This document shows, piece by piece, positions 52,110-60,308 of a stretch of 64,000 nt of DNA (position 1 is its first letter; every line of letters begins with the position of its first letter). The notes below the pieces were generated by a model, which had not been told where the DNA came from, made no database searches, and worked only from the letters and a program-made list of their open reading frames with translations. The position numbers and the translations under genes were made by a program. The stretch spans positions 1,612,001 through 1,676,000 of the forward strand of contig NZ_JBMVQY010000001.1 in assembly GCF_049537125.1 (NCBI RefSeq), read 5' to 3'. This DNA is from Limisphaera sp026417315. GTDB taxonomy: Bacteria > Verrucomicrobiota > Verrucomicrobiia > Limisphaerales > Limisphaeraceae.

Positions 52110-53071
52110 CGGCGGCGATCGAGCTGCATCACGTGACCAAGCGGTTCGGACGCCGCACGGCGGTGGAGGACCTCACGTTGACGGTTCCCATCGGAGAAGT
52201 CTTCGGTCTCCTCGGACACAATGGCGCCGGCAAAAGCACCGCCATTGGCATGATGCTGGGACAGGTCTGGCCCACCGCCGGACAGGTGCGCATCCATGGT
52301 TGGGACGTCGCCACGCAGCGGACCCGGGCGCTGGCCCGGGTGGGCGCCATCTTCGAAACTCCGGCCTTTTACGAATACCTGAGCGGATTGCGCAACCTGG
52401 AGATCTTCTCCAGCTACACCGCGCCCGTGTCGCAACGGCGATTGGCCGAGGTGTTGGACTGGGTGGGCCTGACCGGGCGCGAGCATTCGGCGGTGCGGAC
52501 CTACTCGCACGGCATGCGAGCCCGCCTGGCCCTGGCCCAGGCCCTGTTGCCGCACCCGGATCTTTTGATTCTGGATGAGCCCGGCGAGGGCCTCGACCCC
52601 GAGGGCGTGCACGAGCTCCGACAAATGCTCCAACGGCTGCACCGGGAACTGGGTCTGACCCTGCTGATCTCTTCCCATCAACTGGGCGAGATGGAACAGC
52701 TCTGCACCCGCATCGCTGTGTTGCGCCAGGGCCGCAAGGTCTTCGAAGGCCCGTGGGACCGCGTCCAATGGGCGGAGGGTCCGATCCGATTGGAGGCCCG
52801 CCCCTTCGAACGTGCCGTGGCGGGCCTGCAGGCCGTCGGGCTGGTGCTCGAGGCGGGCCGGGACGCTGAAGGCGGTTGGGTGCGCCCGGCCCCGGGCATC
52901 ACCCCCGACCAACTGGCCCGCTGGATCGTCGAGGCCGGATTCGATCTGTTGGAGCTCCGCCGGCCCCGGCAAACGCTGGAGCAGTTTTATCTGTCACTCA
53001 TGCGGCCCGACCCGCAATCGGACAGCAGGTCCGACAGCCGGGAGGTGACGCGCCGTCCGGCCGCAACCTGA
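52106..53071 (+). CDS. ABC transporter ATP-binding protein
   Basis: A 321-residue ABC ATPase for the permease encoded next. Walker A is G-H-N-G-A-G-K-S-T (residues 37-45), the signature motif is Y-S-H-G-M-R-A-R-L-A-L-A-Q-A-L, and Walker B is L-L-I-L-D-E-P-G-E-G-L-D-P-E-G. The signature S-H-G-M replaces S-G-G-Q, as in many CcmA/ABC-2 type exporters. A C-terminal extension of about 90 residues (Y-R-x...V-R-P-A-P-G-I-T-P-D-Q) resembles the regulatory tail of these ATPases. The substrate is unknown. It overlaps the pseudopilin gene by ATGA. Confidence 0.95.
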   Translation: MTAAIELHHVTKRFGRRTAVEDLTLTVPIGEVFGLLGHNGAGKSTAIGMMLGQVWPTAGQVRIHGWDVATQRTRALARVGAIFETPAFYEYLSGLRNLEIFSSYTAPVSQRRLAEVLDWVGLTGREHSAVRTYSHGMRARLALAQALLPHPDLLILDEPGEGLDPEGVHELRQMLQRLHRELGLTLLISSHQLGEMEQLCTRIAVLRQGRKVFEGPWDRVQWAEGPIRLEARPFERAVAGLQAVGLVLEAGRDAEGGWVRPAPGITPDQLARWIVEAGFDLLELRRPRQTLEQFYLSLMRPDPQSDSRSDSREVTRRPAAT

Positions 53072-53080
53072 AAGCTCGCG

Positions 53081-53917
53081 ATGTTCTGGCTGCATCTCAG
53101 GAACGAACTCTGGAAACTGTTCGGCAAAAAGCGAACCTACATCGGCTTCGGCATGTTCCTGTTGGCCCAGAACGCCATGCTGCTGGCGTTCCGATTCACG
53201 CGTTGGCAGCAGGACCTGGAACGTTTGCTGGAAGGCAACGGCTACCTGGCCCGCGAATTCATCTCGGCCCTGACCGTGGCGGTGATCATGCTGATCCCCC
53301 AGATCCTGCTTCTAATGCCTCTGTACACGACCCTGGTAGGTGGCGATCTGGTGGCCAAAGAGGCCGAAGACGGAACACTGCGCATGATTCTGTCCAGACC
53401 GATTTCGCGGCTGCGCCTGTTGACCGTCAAATGGCTGGCGGGCGCCTTGTTCGCGTTGTCGCTGGTGTTGGTGCTGGGCGCCACGGCCGTCCTGTGCGCG
53501 CGGCTCTGGTTTCCGTGGAAGGGGATGTTTGTCTTTGCGCCCGGCCAGGCCTTTGCGGTGCTGAGCAGCGAAGCTGGGCTCCAACGTTACCTTCTGGCCC
53601 ACGTCTTTCTGGGCATGAACGCGGTGACGATGTTGAGCCTGGCCTTCCTGTTCTCCTGCTTCAACATGAAGCCCGCGGCCGCCACGATCCTGGCGCTCTC
53701 CTACCTGTTCGTGAATCTGGTCCTGGAATCCATTCCCTTCTTCGATCGCTACGAGGTCTGGCTTCTCCCCCACCACTTCCGCTGCTGGCTGCGCGTGTTC
53801 GATTCGCCCATTCCCTGGTGGGAGATCCTGCAGTCGCAACTGGTCCTGCTCGGCGCCAACGCCACTGCCTTCATCCTGGGCGCGGTGGGTTTCCAGGTCA
53901 GGGATTTCAAGACCTGA
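53081..53917 (+). CDS. ABC-2 type transporter permease
   Basis: A 278-residue membrane protein with six helices (A-L-T-V-A-V-I-M-L-I-P-Q-I-L-L-L-M-P, A-L-F-A-L-S-L-V-L-V-L-G-A-T-A-V-L, H-V-F-L-G-M-N-A-V-T-M-L-S-L-A-F-L-F, and others). E-A-E-D-G-T-L-R-M-I-L-S-R-P-I-S-R is the typical ABC-2 (NatB/YadH-like) cytoplasmic loop. It partners with the ATPase 9 bases upstream. The exported substrate cannot be inferred. F-Q-V-R-D-F-K-T at the C-terminus is a common ABC-2 ending. Confidence 0.93.
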   Translation: MFWLHLRNELWKLFGKKRTYIGFGMFLLAQNAMLLAFRFTRWQQDLERLLEGNGYLAREFISALTVAVIMLIPQILLLMPLYTTLVGGDLVAKEAEDGTLRMILSRPISRLRLLTVKWLAGALFALSLVLVLGATAVLCARLWFPWKGMFVFAPGQAFAVLSSEAGLQRYLLAHVFLGMNAVTMLSLAFLFSCFNMKPAAATILALSYLFVNLVLESIPFFDRYEVWLLPHHFRCWLRVFDSPIPWWEILQSQLVLLGANATAFILGAVGFQVRDFKT

Positions 53918-54245
53918 GCCGTCCCGGTGGATCGACGGTCGCCAAGGCGCCGACCGCCGGGTGACAGGCGTGCGCGCAACCTCTTCCTGATTGCCAGAAC
54001 ACGCGCTGCGCGGTGTGCCGCTCACCCGGCCGTCGGCTCGCGATGTTGCTTGGGCCGGACCCCGGCATGGCCGCTCGAGGGAAGAACGCAGCCGGCCGCG
54101 TGCGCACACGGGCTTGCATCTGCCCGCGTGGATCCGAGCCGGCCAAAACCCCGGCTGTTACGATGCCACCACGGGAGAGAGTGCGCACCCGCGCTGGCCT
54201 CCTTGATTGGGGTCCGCGGGATCCGAACCGGTCCTCGCCCGTGAA
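53918..54245. other. Convergent intergenic region, nothing recognised
   Basis: A 328-base gap between the ABC permease and dUTPase genes. Frames are open but non-coding in character. I looked for an RNase P or SRP RNA core and saw none. Confidence 0.4.
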
Positions 54246-54626
54246 TCAGATGTGCCGGCTGTCCTGCTCGTCCTTGGCGGTGTAGCCCGTTTCCTGCCGC
54301 TGGAAATTCACCGCATTTTTCTTGAGATACGCCTGATACAGGTCCTCGGCGGTCATTCCCAGCACCTGGGCGAGACTGATCAGGAAATGGAACAGGTCCA
54401 CCACCTCCACGCGCGCGTTCTGTTCGTCGAACCTTTGGTACCGGGCCCACCATTTCCACGGGACGCTGTCGGTCAGTTCGGCGATCTCCTGGGACATGGC
54501 GCGGCAGTAGTTCAGAATCCAGTGGATGCGCTCGGCCTCGCTCAGACCTTCCGTCCGCACCCCGATGCGCTCGTTCAACGCGTGCTGCAGCCGCCAAATC
54601 TCTTCCAGTCGATCCGGTTGGTTCAT
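54246..54626 (-). CDS. Dimeric dUTPase / MazG-like all-alpha NTP pyrophosphatase
   Basis: A 126-residue all-alpha protein. E-I-A-E-L-T-D-S-V-P-W-K-W-W (about residue 50) holds the first metal-binding Glu pair, and V-E-V-V-D-L-F-H-F-L-I-S-L-A-Q the second (E..D). N-A-V-N-F-R/Q-R-Q-E-T-G-Y near the C-terminus is the dUTP/dCTP recognition segment of dimeric dUTPases (as in Campylobacter). It most likely hydrolyses dUTP to dUMP, keeping uracil out of DNA. A more general MazG-type nucleotide pyrophosphatase is the alternative. ATG 54626 is preferred; ATG 54641 (M-V-R-A-P) is possible. Confidence 0.82.
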   Translation of the reverse strand: MNQPDRLEEIWRLQHALNERIGVRTEGLSEAERIHWILNYCRAMSQEIAELTDSVPWKWWARYQRFDEQNARVEVVDLFHFLISLAQVLGMTAEDLYQAYLKKNAVNFQRQETGYTAKDEQDSRHI

Positions 54627-55180
54627 GGGAGCCCGCACCATAAGACCAACGGCGCCTGCGGAACAGCCGAAAATGTAACGCGTCGCAGCCTCGCAAACCC
54701 GAGCCGCCCGGGCCGCGGACCAAACTCCTTTCCCTGGAGACCTGCCGGCCGCGCAGCACCGATTGGCAGGCCGGCCGAGCCGATGAGCTTTTTGGATGGA
54801 CGTGCCTTGCCGGTTACGTGTGTCCTGAGCCCAGCCTCGGGGCTCCGGCCGCCTGCGGACTGGGCTGTCACTGCAGGTTCGTAACACGTTTTGCGGGGGT
54901 CCATGAAGGTGCCTTCGCTCCAGGCGCCGTCCGACGTGCAAGGAAACGAGGAGCCTCTTGCTTCCGTTTCTGCCGCGGTCTGTCGTCGGCTCTCATGCAG
55001 GACGTGGCCGTCTCTTCAACCGCCTCGCGAAAACTCAAACCGCTCCGTCCTGCGTGAGGTCGTGCCGGCGGCTTTTCGCCCCCAAAAGGCGGAGCGGCTC
55101 CCGAACCGCATCAAGCGTGGCGGATTCTTGTTGCAGGGGACGAACCCGGCCCCGAGTTGCACCTTGAACAGGGCAGGCGA
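54627..55180. other. Intergenic region, nothing recognised
   Basis: A 554-base gap between the dUTPase gene and the last gene of the sigma module, both on the minus strand. It must hold the promoter of the dUTPase gene near 54630-54700. Frames are low in motif content. No terminator with a T tract was seen. Confidence 0.4.
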
Positions 55181-55780
55181 TCAACGCTCGGGCCGCGGGC
55201 GAGGTCCGGGCGGCCGCGGAGGGGGCGCTGCGCCCGGTTCCTCGGCCCTCCGCCCGGGCTCCCGCCGCAGCAACCGTTCAAAGGCACGCCGCTGCTCTGG
55301 GGTCAGTTCTTGTTGGATTCGCTCCCGGGCTTCCGCCACCTCCCTTCGCAGCTGCGGCTGGATCGAATCCCACAACTGCCGGATGCGTTCCTGACTTTCC
55401 CGGATGTGCTGTTCGATGCGCGCGCGCTGTTCCGGGGAAAGGTTCAGTTCGCGGGTTGCCCGCAGCAAGAATTCCATGCGCCGTTCCTCCAGCCGACGCT
55501 GGAGCTCGGGTCCGGCCCGGTGCCGTAACTCGGAGAGAGGCGGCAGGATCGGAGCCGCCGGGGGCGCGGGAGCGACCGCATTGGGGTGGGTCGGCCCTGG
55601 AGCAGCCGCGGGGCCCATGGCACGAAAACGGCCGACCCGTTCGCGCACGGCCTTGCCGACCAACAGGCCCCCGGTCAAAACCCCCGCCGCAAAAATGATC
55701 GCCGTGGCCAGCGCGATCTTCCACGCAGCTGCGCCGACCCCGGCGGTCCGCGTTGCATTCCCCGTGATCGGTTCACTCAT
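55181..55780 (-). CDS. Membrane-anchored Spy/CpxP-like periplasmic protein
   Basis: A 199-residue protein. An N-terminal helix (W-K-I-A-L-A-T-A-I-I-F-A-A-G-V-L-T-G-G-L-L-V-G) anchors it; a Pro/Ala linker leads to an alpha-helical domain with L-N-L-S-P-E-Q-R-A-R-I-E and Q-E-L-T-P-E-Q-R-R-A-F-E-R-L. These two L-T/S-P-E-Q-R repeats are the hallmark of Spy/CpxP-type and heavy-metal-resistance (CnrX-like) periplasmic proteins that bind misfolded proteins or metals. The C-terminus is a Pro/Arg tail. It is the last of the five-gene sigma module and lies 54 bases after the small membrane protein gene. ATG 55780 is chosen; ATG 55816 is 12 residues longer. Confidence 0.78.
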   Translation of the reverse strand: MSEPITGNATRTAGVGAAAWKIALATAIIFAAGVLTGGLLVGKAVRERVGRFRAMGPAAAPGPTHPNAVAPAPPAAPILPPLSELRHRAGPELQRRLEERRMEFLLRATRELNLSPEQRARIEQHIRESQERIRQLWDSIQPQLRREVAEARERIQQELTPEQRRAFERLLRREPGRRAEEPGAAPPPRPPGPRPRPER

Positions 55781-55834
55781 AACCCCATTGGATCCGGTCG
55801 CCAGCCATGGCCGCACACTGGTCGGACACGCGGT

Positions 55835-56146
55835 TCACCAAGTCCACTCGGAATCCTCTACCGCGGCCAACAAGGTGGATTCCAGGTCCGCCGCTGCTTC
55901 TCCGGCGCCCTCGCCCATGGGCACCATCCAGAGCCACAAGGTCAACAGCAGGCTCAAGCCGGCACACGCCCAGGCGGCCCGCATGAGCCCCTGGATCCAT
56001 CCGCGGATCGGGTCCACGGAAGGTGCCCCCTGCCGCAAGGCCGCTACCACCCTGGCTTCGAAGCCCGGTGGCACCGAGGCCGAGGGCGGACAGGCCCGGG
56101 CAGCCCGCATCAATCGTTGCCTCAGTGCTTCCACTTGCCGGTCCAT
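55835..56146 (-). CDS. Small anti-sigma-like membrane protein B
   Basis: A 103-residue protein with a soluble N-terminus (M-D-R-Q-V-E-A-L-R-Q-R-L), the segment S-V-P-P-G-F-E-A-R-V-V-A-A-L, and one membrane helix (A-C-A-G-L-S-L-L-L-T-L-W-L-W-M-V). The V-P-x-x-x-x-A-R-V segment ahead of a helix is shared with the protein at 57943-58428 (V-P-S-N-L-A-A-R-V-W-S-A-I). It lies 64 bases after the ECF sigma gene, the usual place for an anti-sigma factor. It has no zinc-binding H-C-C motif. Anti-sigma function is inferred from position and shape. Confidence 0.6.
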   Translation of the reverse strand: MDRQVEALRQRLMRAARACPPSASVPPGFEARVVAALRQGAPSVDPIRGWIQGLMRAAWACAGLSLLLTLWLWMVPMGEGAGEAAADLESTLLAAVEDSEWTW

Positions 56147-56210
56147 GTGCTGGTTGACCTTTCTTTGAGACGTGCGGGAGGCCGGCCGGGTTACACAGCG
56201 CAGCGCCGGC

Positions 56211-56900
56211 CTACAAAAACTTGTCCTTCATCAGCCGCGACAAAAGGCGCCGCATCCGCGCCCGCGCCCGAAACGCCCGTACCTTGACCGTGGTCACGGA
56301 CCAGCCTGTCAGCTCGGCGGTTTCCTTGACCGACCGCTCTTCCAGCTCCAACAGGGTCAATATCAGCCGGTCCGCCGGGGACAATAGCTCCAGCAGCCGA
56401 TCCACCAACTGGCGGGCCGCCTCGCTGCGATGCCGATCCGAGTCGTCGGCGGTCTGCGTCAGACCCATGAGCCATTCCTGCTCCGCCTCGGTCAAATCTG
56501 TAAAGGTCGCTTCCCGGCTGCGCCGATGGGCCCGCAACGCATCGTAACAGGCGCGCACCGCGAGCCGCATCAACCAGTGCTCGAACGGCGCTTCACCCCG
56601 AAAACTCGACAGCTTCTGAAATGCCCTGATCCAGATTTCTTGCGCGAGGTCCGCCACCTCGCTGTCCCGCCGGGCATACCGGCGAACCGTGGCAAACACC
56701 CGCGGGCCGTAGCGCCGCATCAGTTCTTCGAAGGCCGCCATGTTACCGGACCGCACGGCCTGCACCAGATCGGCATCCGTGGGGCCGGGGTCGCGAGCCA
56801 CCTCCGTCGGCCGCGGCATTGACCCGGTCGAGGCGGACTCTTCTCCTGCTCCGGAGGGTTCAGCCGCCGCGGGCGTGGTCAAATCCGGCCAGCCTTTCAT
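56211..56900 (-). CDS. ECF-type RNA polymerase sigma factor
   Basis: A 229-residue sigma-70 family protein. Region 2 shows A-F-E-E-L-M-R-R-Y-G-P-R-V, D-S-E-V-A-D-L-A-Q-E-I-W-I-R-A-F (2.1/2.2 core contact) and F-R-G-E-A-P-F-E-H-W-L-M-R-L-A-V (2.3/2.4). Region 4 is L-L-E-L-L-S-P-A-D-R-L-I-L-T-L-L-E-L-E-E-R-S-V-K-E-T-A-E-L-T-G-W-S-V-T-T-V-K-V-R, a normal helix-turn-helix. The N-terminus has a 40-residue Ser/Pro-rich extension. Its ATG overlaps the DUF3106 gene stop (ATGA at 56897-56900), so its translation is coupled to that gene. Target promoters are not known. Confidence 0.93.
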   Translation of the reverse strand: MKGWPDLTTPAAAEPSGAGEESASTGSMPRPTEVARDPGPTDADLVQAVRSGNMAAFEELMRRYGPRVFATVRRYARRDSEVADLAQEIWIRAFQKLSSFRGEAPFEHWLMRLAVRACYDALRAHRRSREATFTDLTEAEQEWLMGLTQTADDSDRHRSEAARQLVDRLLELLSPADRLILTLLELEERSVKETAELTGWSVTTVKVRAFRARARMRRLLSRLMKDKFL

Positions 56901-57946
56901 GGAGAAGAGGGCGGGGAAGGCGATTGAGCCGACCGTGCGCCAGGGGCACCCGGAGGCAGCGGGGGCATTGACCCCGCCTCGAAGAAACCCGGGGGCAGCG
57001 GCGGCAGTTCCGGCACCTGTCGCACCAGCCGACGCCAGGTTTCCCGCTCCGAGGGACTCATGGCCGCCCAACGCTCCGCATTCCGCAGAAACGCGCGTCG
57101 CTCTTCTGGCGACATCGCCGCCAGGCGACGAAACGAGGCGATCACGGCCCGACGTTGCTCCCGTGACAACCGCTCGAATTGCCGCAAGCTCTCTTCCATC
57201 AACCGGCGCTCCGCCTCGCTCAGCGTGGACAACGCTCGCTCGCGTTCCTCCGGCGTCCACTCGAAAAAGCGCGCCAACTGCCGCATCGCCGGTTGCCAAT
57301 CTGCAGACCGACGGCCTCCCGGCAGGCGTACCGCCTCGTTTTCCCTCGCGGCTGGAGCACCGGTTGCCCCGACAGCCACCGGTGGACGGCCGCCCGCCGG
57401 GAGCGCGCCCCGAGGGATGCGACTGAAGTAGTCCAACGCGTGCTCGCTCTGCAGGAATTGCTCCCGGACCGCAGCCGGTAACCGGTCCCACAGCGCCAGC
57501 CGATCTGCCACCGCCTGACGCACATGCGCCGGTACGGTCGTCTCCAGCGGGGGCCGCTCCTGCGGCGCCTGCCGCATCAGAGGTGCCAGATACCACCGCA
57601 ACTCCGTCGCGCGCAGCCGAAGCTCACGCTCCTCCGCCGAAAGTTTTGTGTACTCTTGGATCTTGGCCAACAGACGCGCACGAACCTCGGGCGGTCGATT
57701 GCTCAGGGCCCGCTCCCGGTCCTCCGGCGCCATCGCCAATAGCTCGCGGAAGGCATCCACCGGCGAGACCACAGGAGGCAGTGGCGGCGTCGATGGGACC
57801 CCCACGGGCTCTCCCGCCCGCCCCACGCTCAAGCAGGTCAGCCACGTGCCCAAAAGCAACAGGATCCAAAAACGGGTGCCCGCCTCTCCTGCGCATCCAC
57901 CCGTGCAGACCAGCCCAGCGTCGCCCACCACGCCGACCGTTCTCAT
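56897..57946 (-). CDS. Exported DUF3106-like helical protein
   Basis: A 349-residue protein. A signal-like helix (F-W-I-L-L-L-L-G-T-W-L-T-C-L-S-V-G) begins near residue 25, then helical repeats of the DUF3106 kind: M-A-P-E-D-R-E-R-A-L, W-T-P-E-E-R-E-R-A-L, L-S-R-E-Q-R-R-A-V, M-S-P-E-E-R-R-A-F, M-S-P-S-E-R-E-T-W. These W/M-S/T-P-E-x-R repeats are related in style to Spy/CpxP helices. The C-terminus is Pro-rich. Both ends overlap neighbours by ATGA (start 57946 with the anti-sigma A stop; stop with the sigma factor start), so it is locked in the module. It probably acts as periplasmic sensor or substrate binder (inference). Confidence 0.78.
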   Translation of the reverse strand: MRTVGVVGDAGLVCTGGCAGEAGTRFWILLLLGTWLTCLSVGRAGEPVGVPSTPPLPPVVSPVDAFRELLAMAPEDRERALSNRPPEVRARLLAKIQEYTKLSAEERELRLRATELRWYLAPLMRQAPQERPPLETTVPAHVRQAVADRLALWDRLPAAVREQFLQSEHALDYFSRIPRGALPAGGRPPVAVGATGAPAARENEAVRLPGGRRSADWQPAMRQLARFFEWTPEERERALSTLSEAERRLMEESLRQFERLSREQRRAVIASFRRLAAMSPEERRAFLRNAERWAAMSPSERETWRRLVRQVPELPPLPPGFFEAGSMPPLPPGAPGARSAQSPSPPSSP

Positions 57947-58428
57947 TGGAGCAAGCTCAACAGCTCCACATCGGGCGCAGGCCCGACCGGCAGACGAGCC
58001 ACGATGTCGAACTCCGCCAATGGCTCCGGCGAGAGTAGTTCCGCCCAGACCTGTACGGCCTCCGGCTCCAGCACCTTGGGCGCCTGCCACCCTTGCCACC
58101 AGACCATCACGACGATGAGGGCTGCAGCCCCTGCCACGGCCCAACGAATCCACACCGCCCGCACCCACGAGAATCTGTGGGCCCAGCGCCACCGCTTCGG
58201 GGCCGCCTCCTCCCGCTCGATGGCCGACCACACTCGAGCGGCCAGGTTCGAAGGCACTTCAACTTGGCGCAGCCGGCCCAGTGCGTGGGTCAAAGACCGC
58301 TCCAGGTCCCAATCTTCGCGTTCCTCCGGATGCCCGGCCAGCCAGGACTGAAGTCGCGCTTCTTCCTCGGGACGCAGCGGCCGTTGCCACAACGCTGCTC
58401 GCAGCTCTTCCAGCTCGCGCTTGTTCAT
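57943..58428 (-). CDS. Anti-sigma-like membrane protein A
   Basis: A 161-residue protein, first gene of the module. The N-terminal soluble part (M-N-K-R-E-L-E-E-L-R-A-A-L-W-Q-R-P-L-R-P-E-E-E-A-R-L) resembles the sigma-binding domain of zinc-free anti-sigma factors, with V-E-V-P-S-N-L-A-A-R-V-W-S-A-I next, then one membrane helix (I-R-W-A-V-A-G-A-A-A-L-I-V-V-M-V-W-W) and a short periplasmic tail. It lacks the H-x3-C-x2-C zinc motif. The motif V-P-x4-A-R-V-x2-A and its topology are shared with protein B at 55835-56146. ATG 58428 is chosen; the upstream frame is non-coding. A divergent pgi gene lies about 270 bases away. Confidence 0.65.
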   Translation of the reverse strand: MNKRELEELRAALWQRPLRPEEEARLQSWLAGHPEEREDWDLERSLTHALGRLRQVEVPSNLAARVWSAIEREEAAPKRWRWAHRFSWVRAVWIRWAVAGAAALIVVMVWWQGWQAPKVLEPEAVQVWAELLSPEPLAEFDIVARLPVGPAPDVELLSLLQ

Positions 58429-58700
58429 GACCGTCTCTCTGCACAACACCGAGAGGCGCACAAAGTTTCCGCAGCAGGTTGCCAAAGCCGAAAGGGCCCG
58501 GGGCGACCCGCTTTCGACCGGCCCTTTCGTGCTGCCGGGAGGAGGGGGCGCCAAGGCCAAAGCGTAGATGCCGGGCTGCATCCGCTTGCGCCAGAGCCCG
58601 GGCTCTCTCGGAAGGGCAGCGCCAAGGGGGATTCGGGAGTCCGACGGCCACGTCCGGGTTTGAGGCGGCGCCGCGGCTGTGGTAATGGTGTCTTCCCGAT

Positions 58701-60308
58701 ATGAGTGCCATGAATCTCCAGCCCACCTGGGAGCGGACGCAACACCCCCTGTGGGACGGCGGACTCTTGCGACTGCCCGCACTGGGCCTGAGCGTGGATG
58801 TCCGGGAAATGCGGATCCCGGTGTCCTACGTGCAGGCGATGGAGCCGGCTTTTCAGCGGGCTTTTGAGGAAATGCGGGCACTGGAGGCCGGTGCGATTGC
58901 CAACCCGGACGAGGGTCGGATGGTGGGTCACTACTGGCTCCGCAATCCGGACTTGGCGCCGACGGTGGAGATTCGGGACCAGATCCAACGCACGCTGGCG
59001 CAGATCAAGGCGTTCGTCCGCCAGGTCCATTCGGGCGCGGTTTGTGGCAGGGATGGATCCTTTCGGAATCTGTTGCTGATTGGGATCGGCGGGTCGGCTT
59101 TGGGTCCGCAGATGGTGGCGCATGCGTTGGGGGATCCGGACCGGGACCGGATGAAACCGTACTTCTTTGACAATACCGATCCGGACGGAATGCAGCGTGT
59201 GGTGCGCCAGTTGAGTAACGAGTTGGGTCGGACCCTCTGTATCGTTATCTCCAAGTCGGGCGGGACCAAGGAAACGGCAAACGGCCTGAAAATCGCGCAG
59301 ACTGCTTATGCCCACAGAGGGCTTCCTTTCGCCCGACATGCCGTGGCTGTTACGCAGGAGAACAGTCAACTGGACAAACAGGCGGTCACGGAGGGTTGGC
59401 TTGGGCGCTTTCCTATGTGGGACTGGGTGGGGGGCCGGACCAGCGAGACCTCGGCGGTTGGTTTGCTTCCTGCAGCGCTACAGGGGTTTGACATTGATTC
59501 GATGTTGCTGGGGGCCAAGTGCTGCGATGCAGCGACGCGCGTCTGTAACGTTAATCTAAACCCGGCAGCCCTCCTGTCTCTGGCTTGGCATTTCGCAGGT
59601 AACGGTAAAGGAGCAAAAGACATGGTCGTCCTGCCCTACAAGGATCGACTCGAGTTGTTCCCCAAGTACCTGCAACAGCTCGTCATGGAGTCGCTTGGCA
59701 AGGAACTGGACCGCAACGGCCAGGTCGTTCACCAAGGGCTAACTGTTTTCGGGAATAAAGGGACGACCGACCAACACTCTTACGTCCAGCAACTTAGAGA
59801 CGGTTTGCCGAATTTTTTCATCACATTCATTGAGGTGCTCCGACACCAAAACGGTCCGCCGGTCCTCATGAACGATCTGGTCACCGCAGGAGATTACCTT
59901 CACAGCTTCTGCTCCGGCACCGCCAAAGCCATCGCTGAAAAGGGCAGAGGCGTCATCCGCATCACGCTGGACGTGCTCAGCCCGTTCACGATCGGTTGCC
60001 TCATCGCTCTGTTCGAACGTGCCGTTGGACTTTATGCCTCGCTGATCAATATCAATGCCTATCATCAGCCGGGCGTGGAAGCTGGGAAGAAGGCGTCGGA
60101 AAGGGTCATCGCCCTCCAGAAACGTGTGATAGGCCACTTCCGCGCCAATCGCGGCAAGCCGATGACCAGTGATGAAATCGCTCAATCCTTGGAAGCCGGG
60201 TCGGATCGCGAGGAAATCCACGACCTTTGTCTGATGCTGGCCCACAATCCGGCAAGTGGAATCCAAGCGATCCCATCGCGCGAAGTTATATTCTTCCGTG
60301 CATTCTGA
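58701..60308 (+). CDS. pgi: Glucose-6-phosphate isomerase
   Basis: Glycolytic/gluconeogenic enzyme of 535 residues interconverting glucose-6-phosphate and fructose-6-phosphate. G-I-G-G-S-A-L-G-P-Q is the sugar-phosphate loop, and S-K-S-G-G-T-K-E-T is the second phosphate site. G-G-R-T-S-E-T-S-A-V-G and the catalytic His region N-K-G-T-T-D-Q-H-S-Y-V-Q-Q-L are intact. The length and motif set suggest the longer bacterial form used by several PVC and cyanobacterial lineages. M58701 and M58710 are both possible starts. The last 11 bases overlap the start of mnmG in another frame. Confidence 0.96.
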   Translation: MSAMNLQPTWERTQHPLWDGGLLRLPALGLSVDVREMRIPVSYVQAMEPAFQRAFEEMRALEAGAIANPDEGRMVGHYWLRNPDLAPTVEIRDQIQRTLAQIKAFVRQVHSGAVCGRDGSFRNLLLIGIGGSALGPQMVAHALGDPDRDRMKPYFFDNTDPDGMQRVVRQLSNELGRTLCIVISKSGGTKETANGLKIAQTAYAHRGLPFARHAVAVTQENSQLDKQAVTEGWLGRFPMWDWVGGRTSETSAVGLLPAALQGFDIDSMLLGAKCCDAATRVCNVNLNPAALLSLAWHFAGNGKGAKDMVVLPYKDRLELFPKYLQQLVMESLGKELDRNGQVVHQGLTVFGNKGTTDQHSYVQQLRDGLPNFFITFIEVLRHQNGPPVLMNDLVTAGDYLHSFCSGTAKAIAEKGRGVIRITLDVLSPFTIGCLIALFERAVGLYASLININAYHQPGVEAGKKASERVIALQKRVIGHFRANRGKPMTSDEIAQSLEAGSDREEIHDLCLMLAHNPASGIQAIPSREVIFFRAF

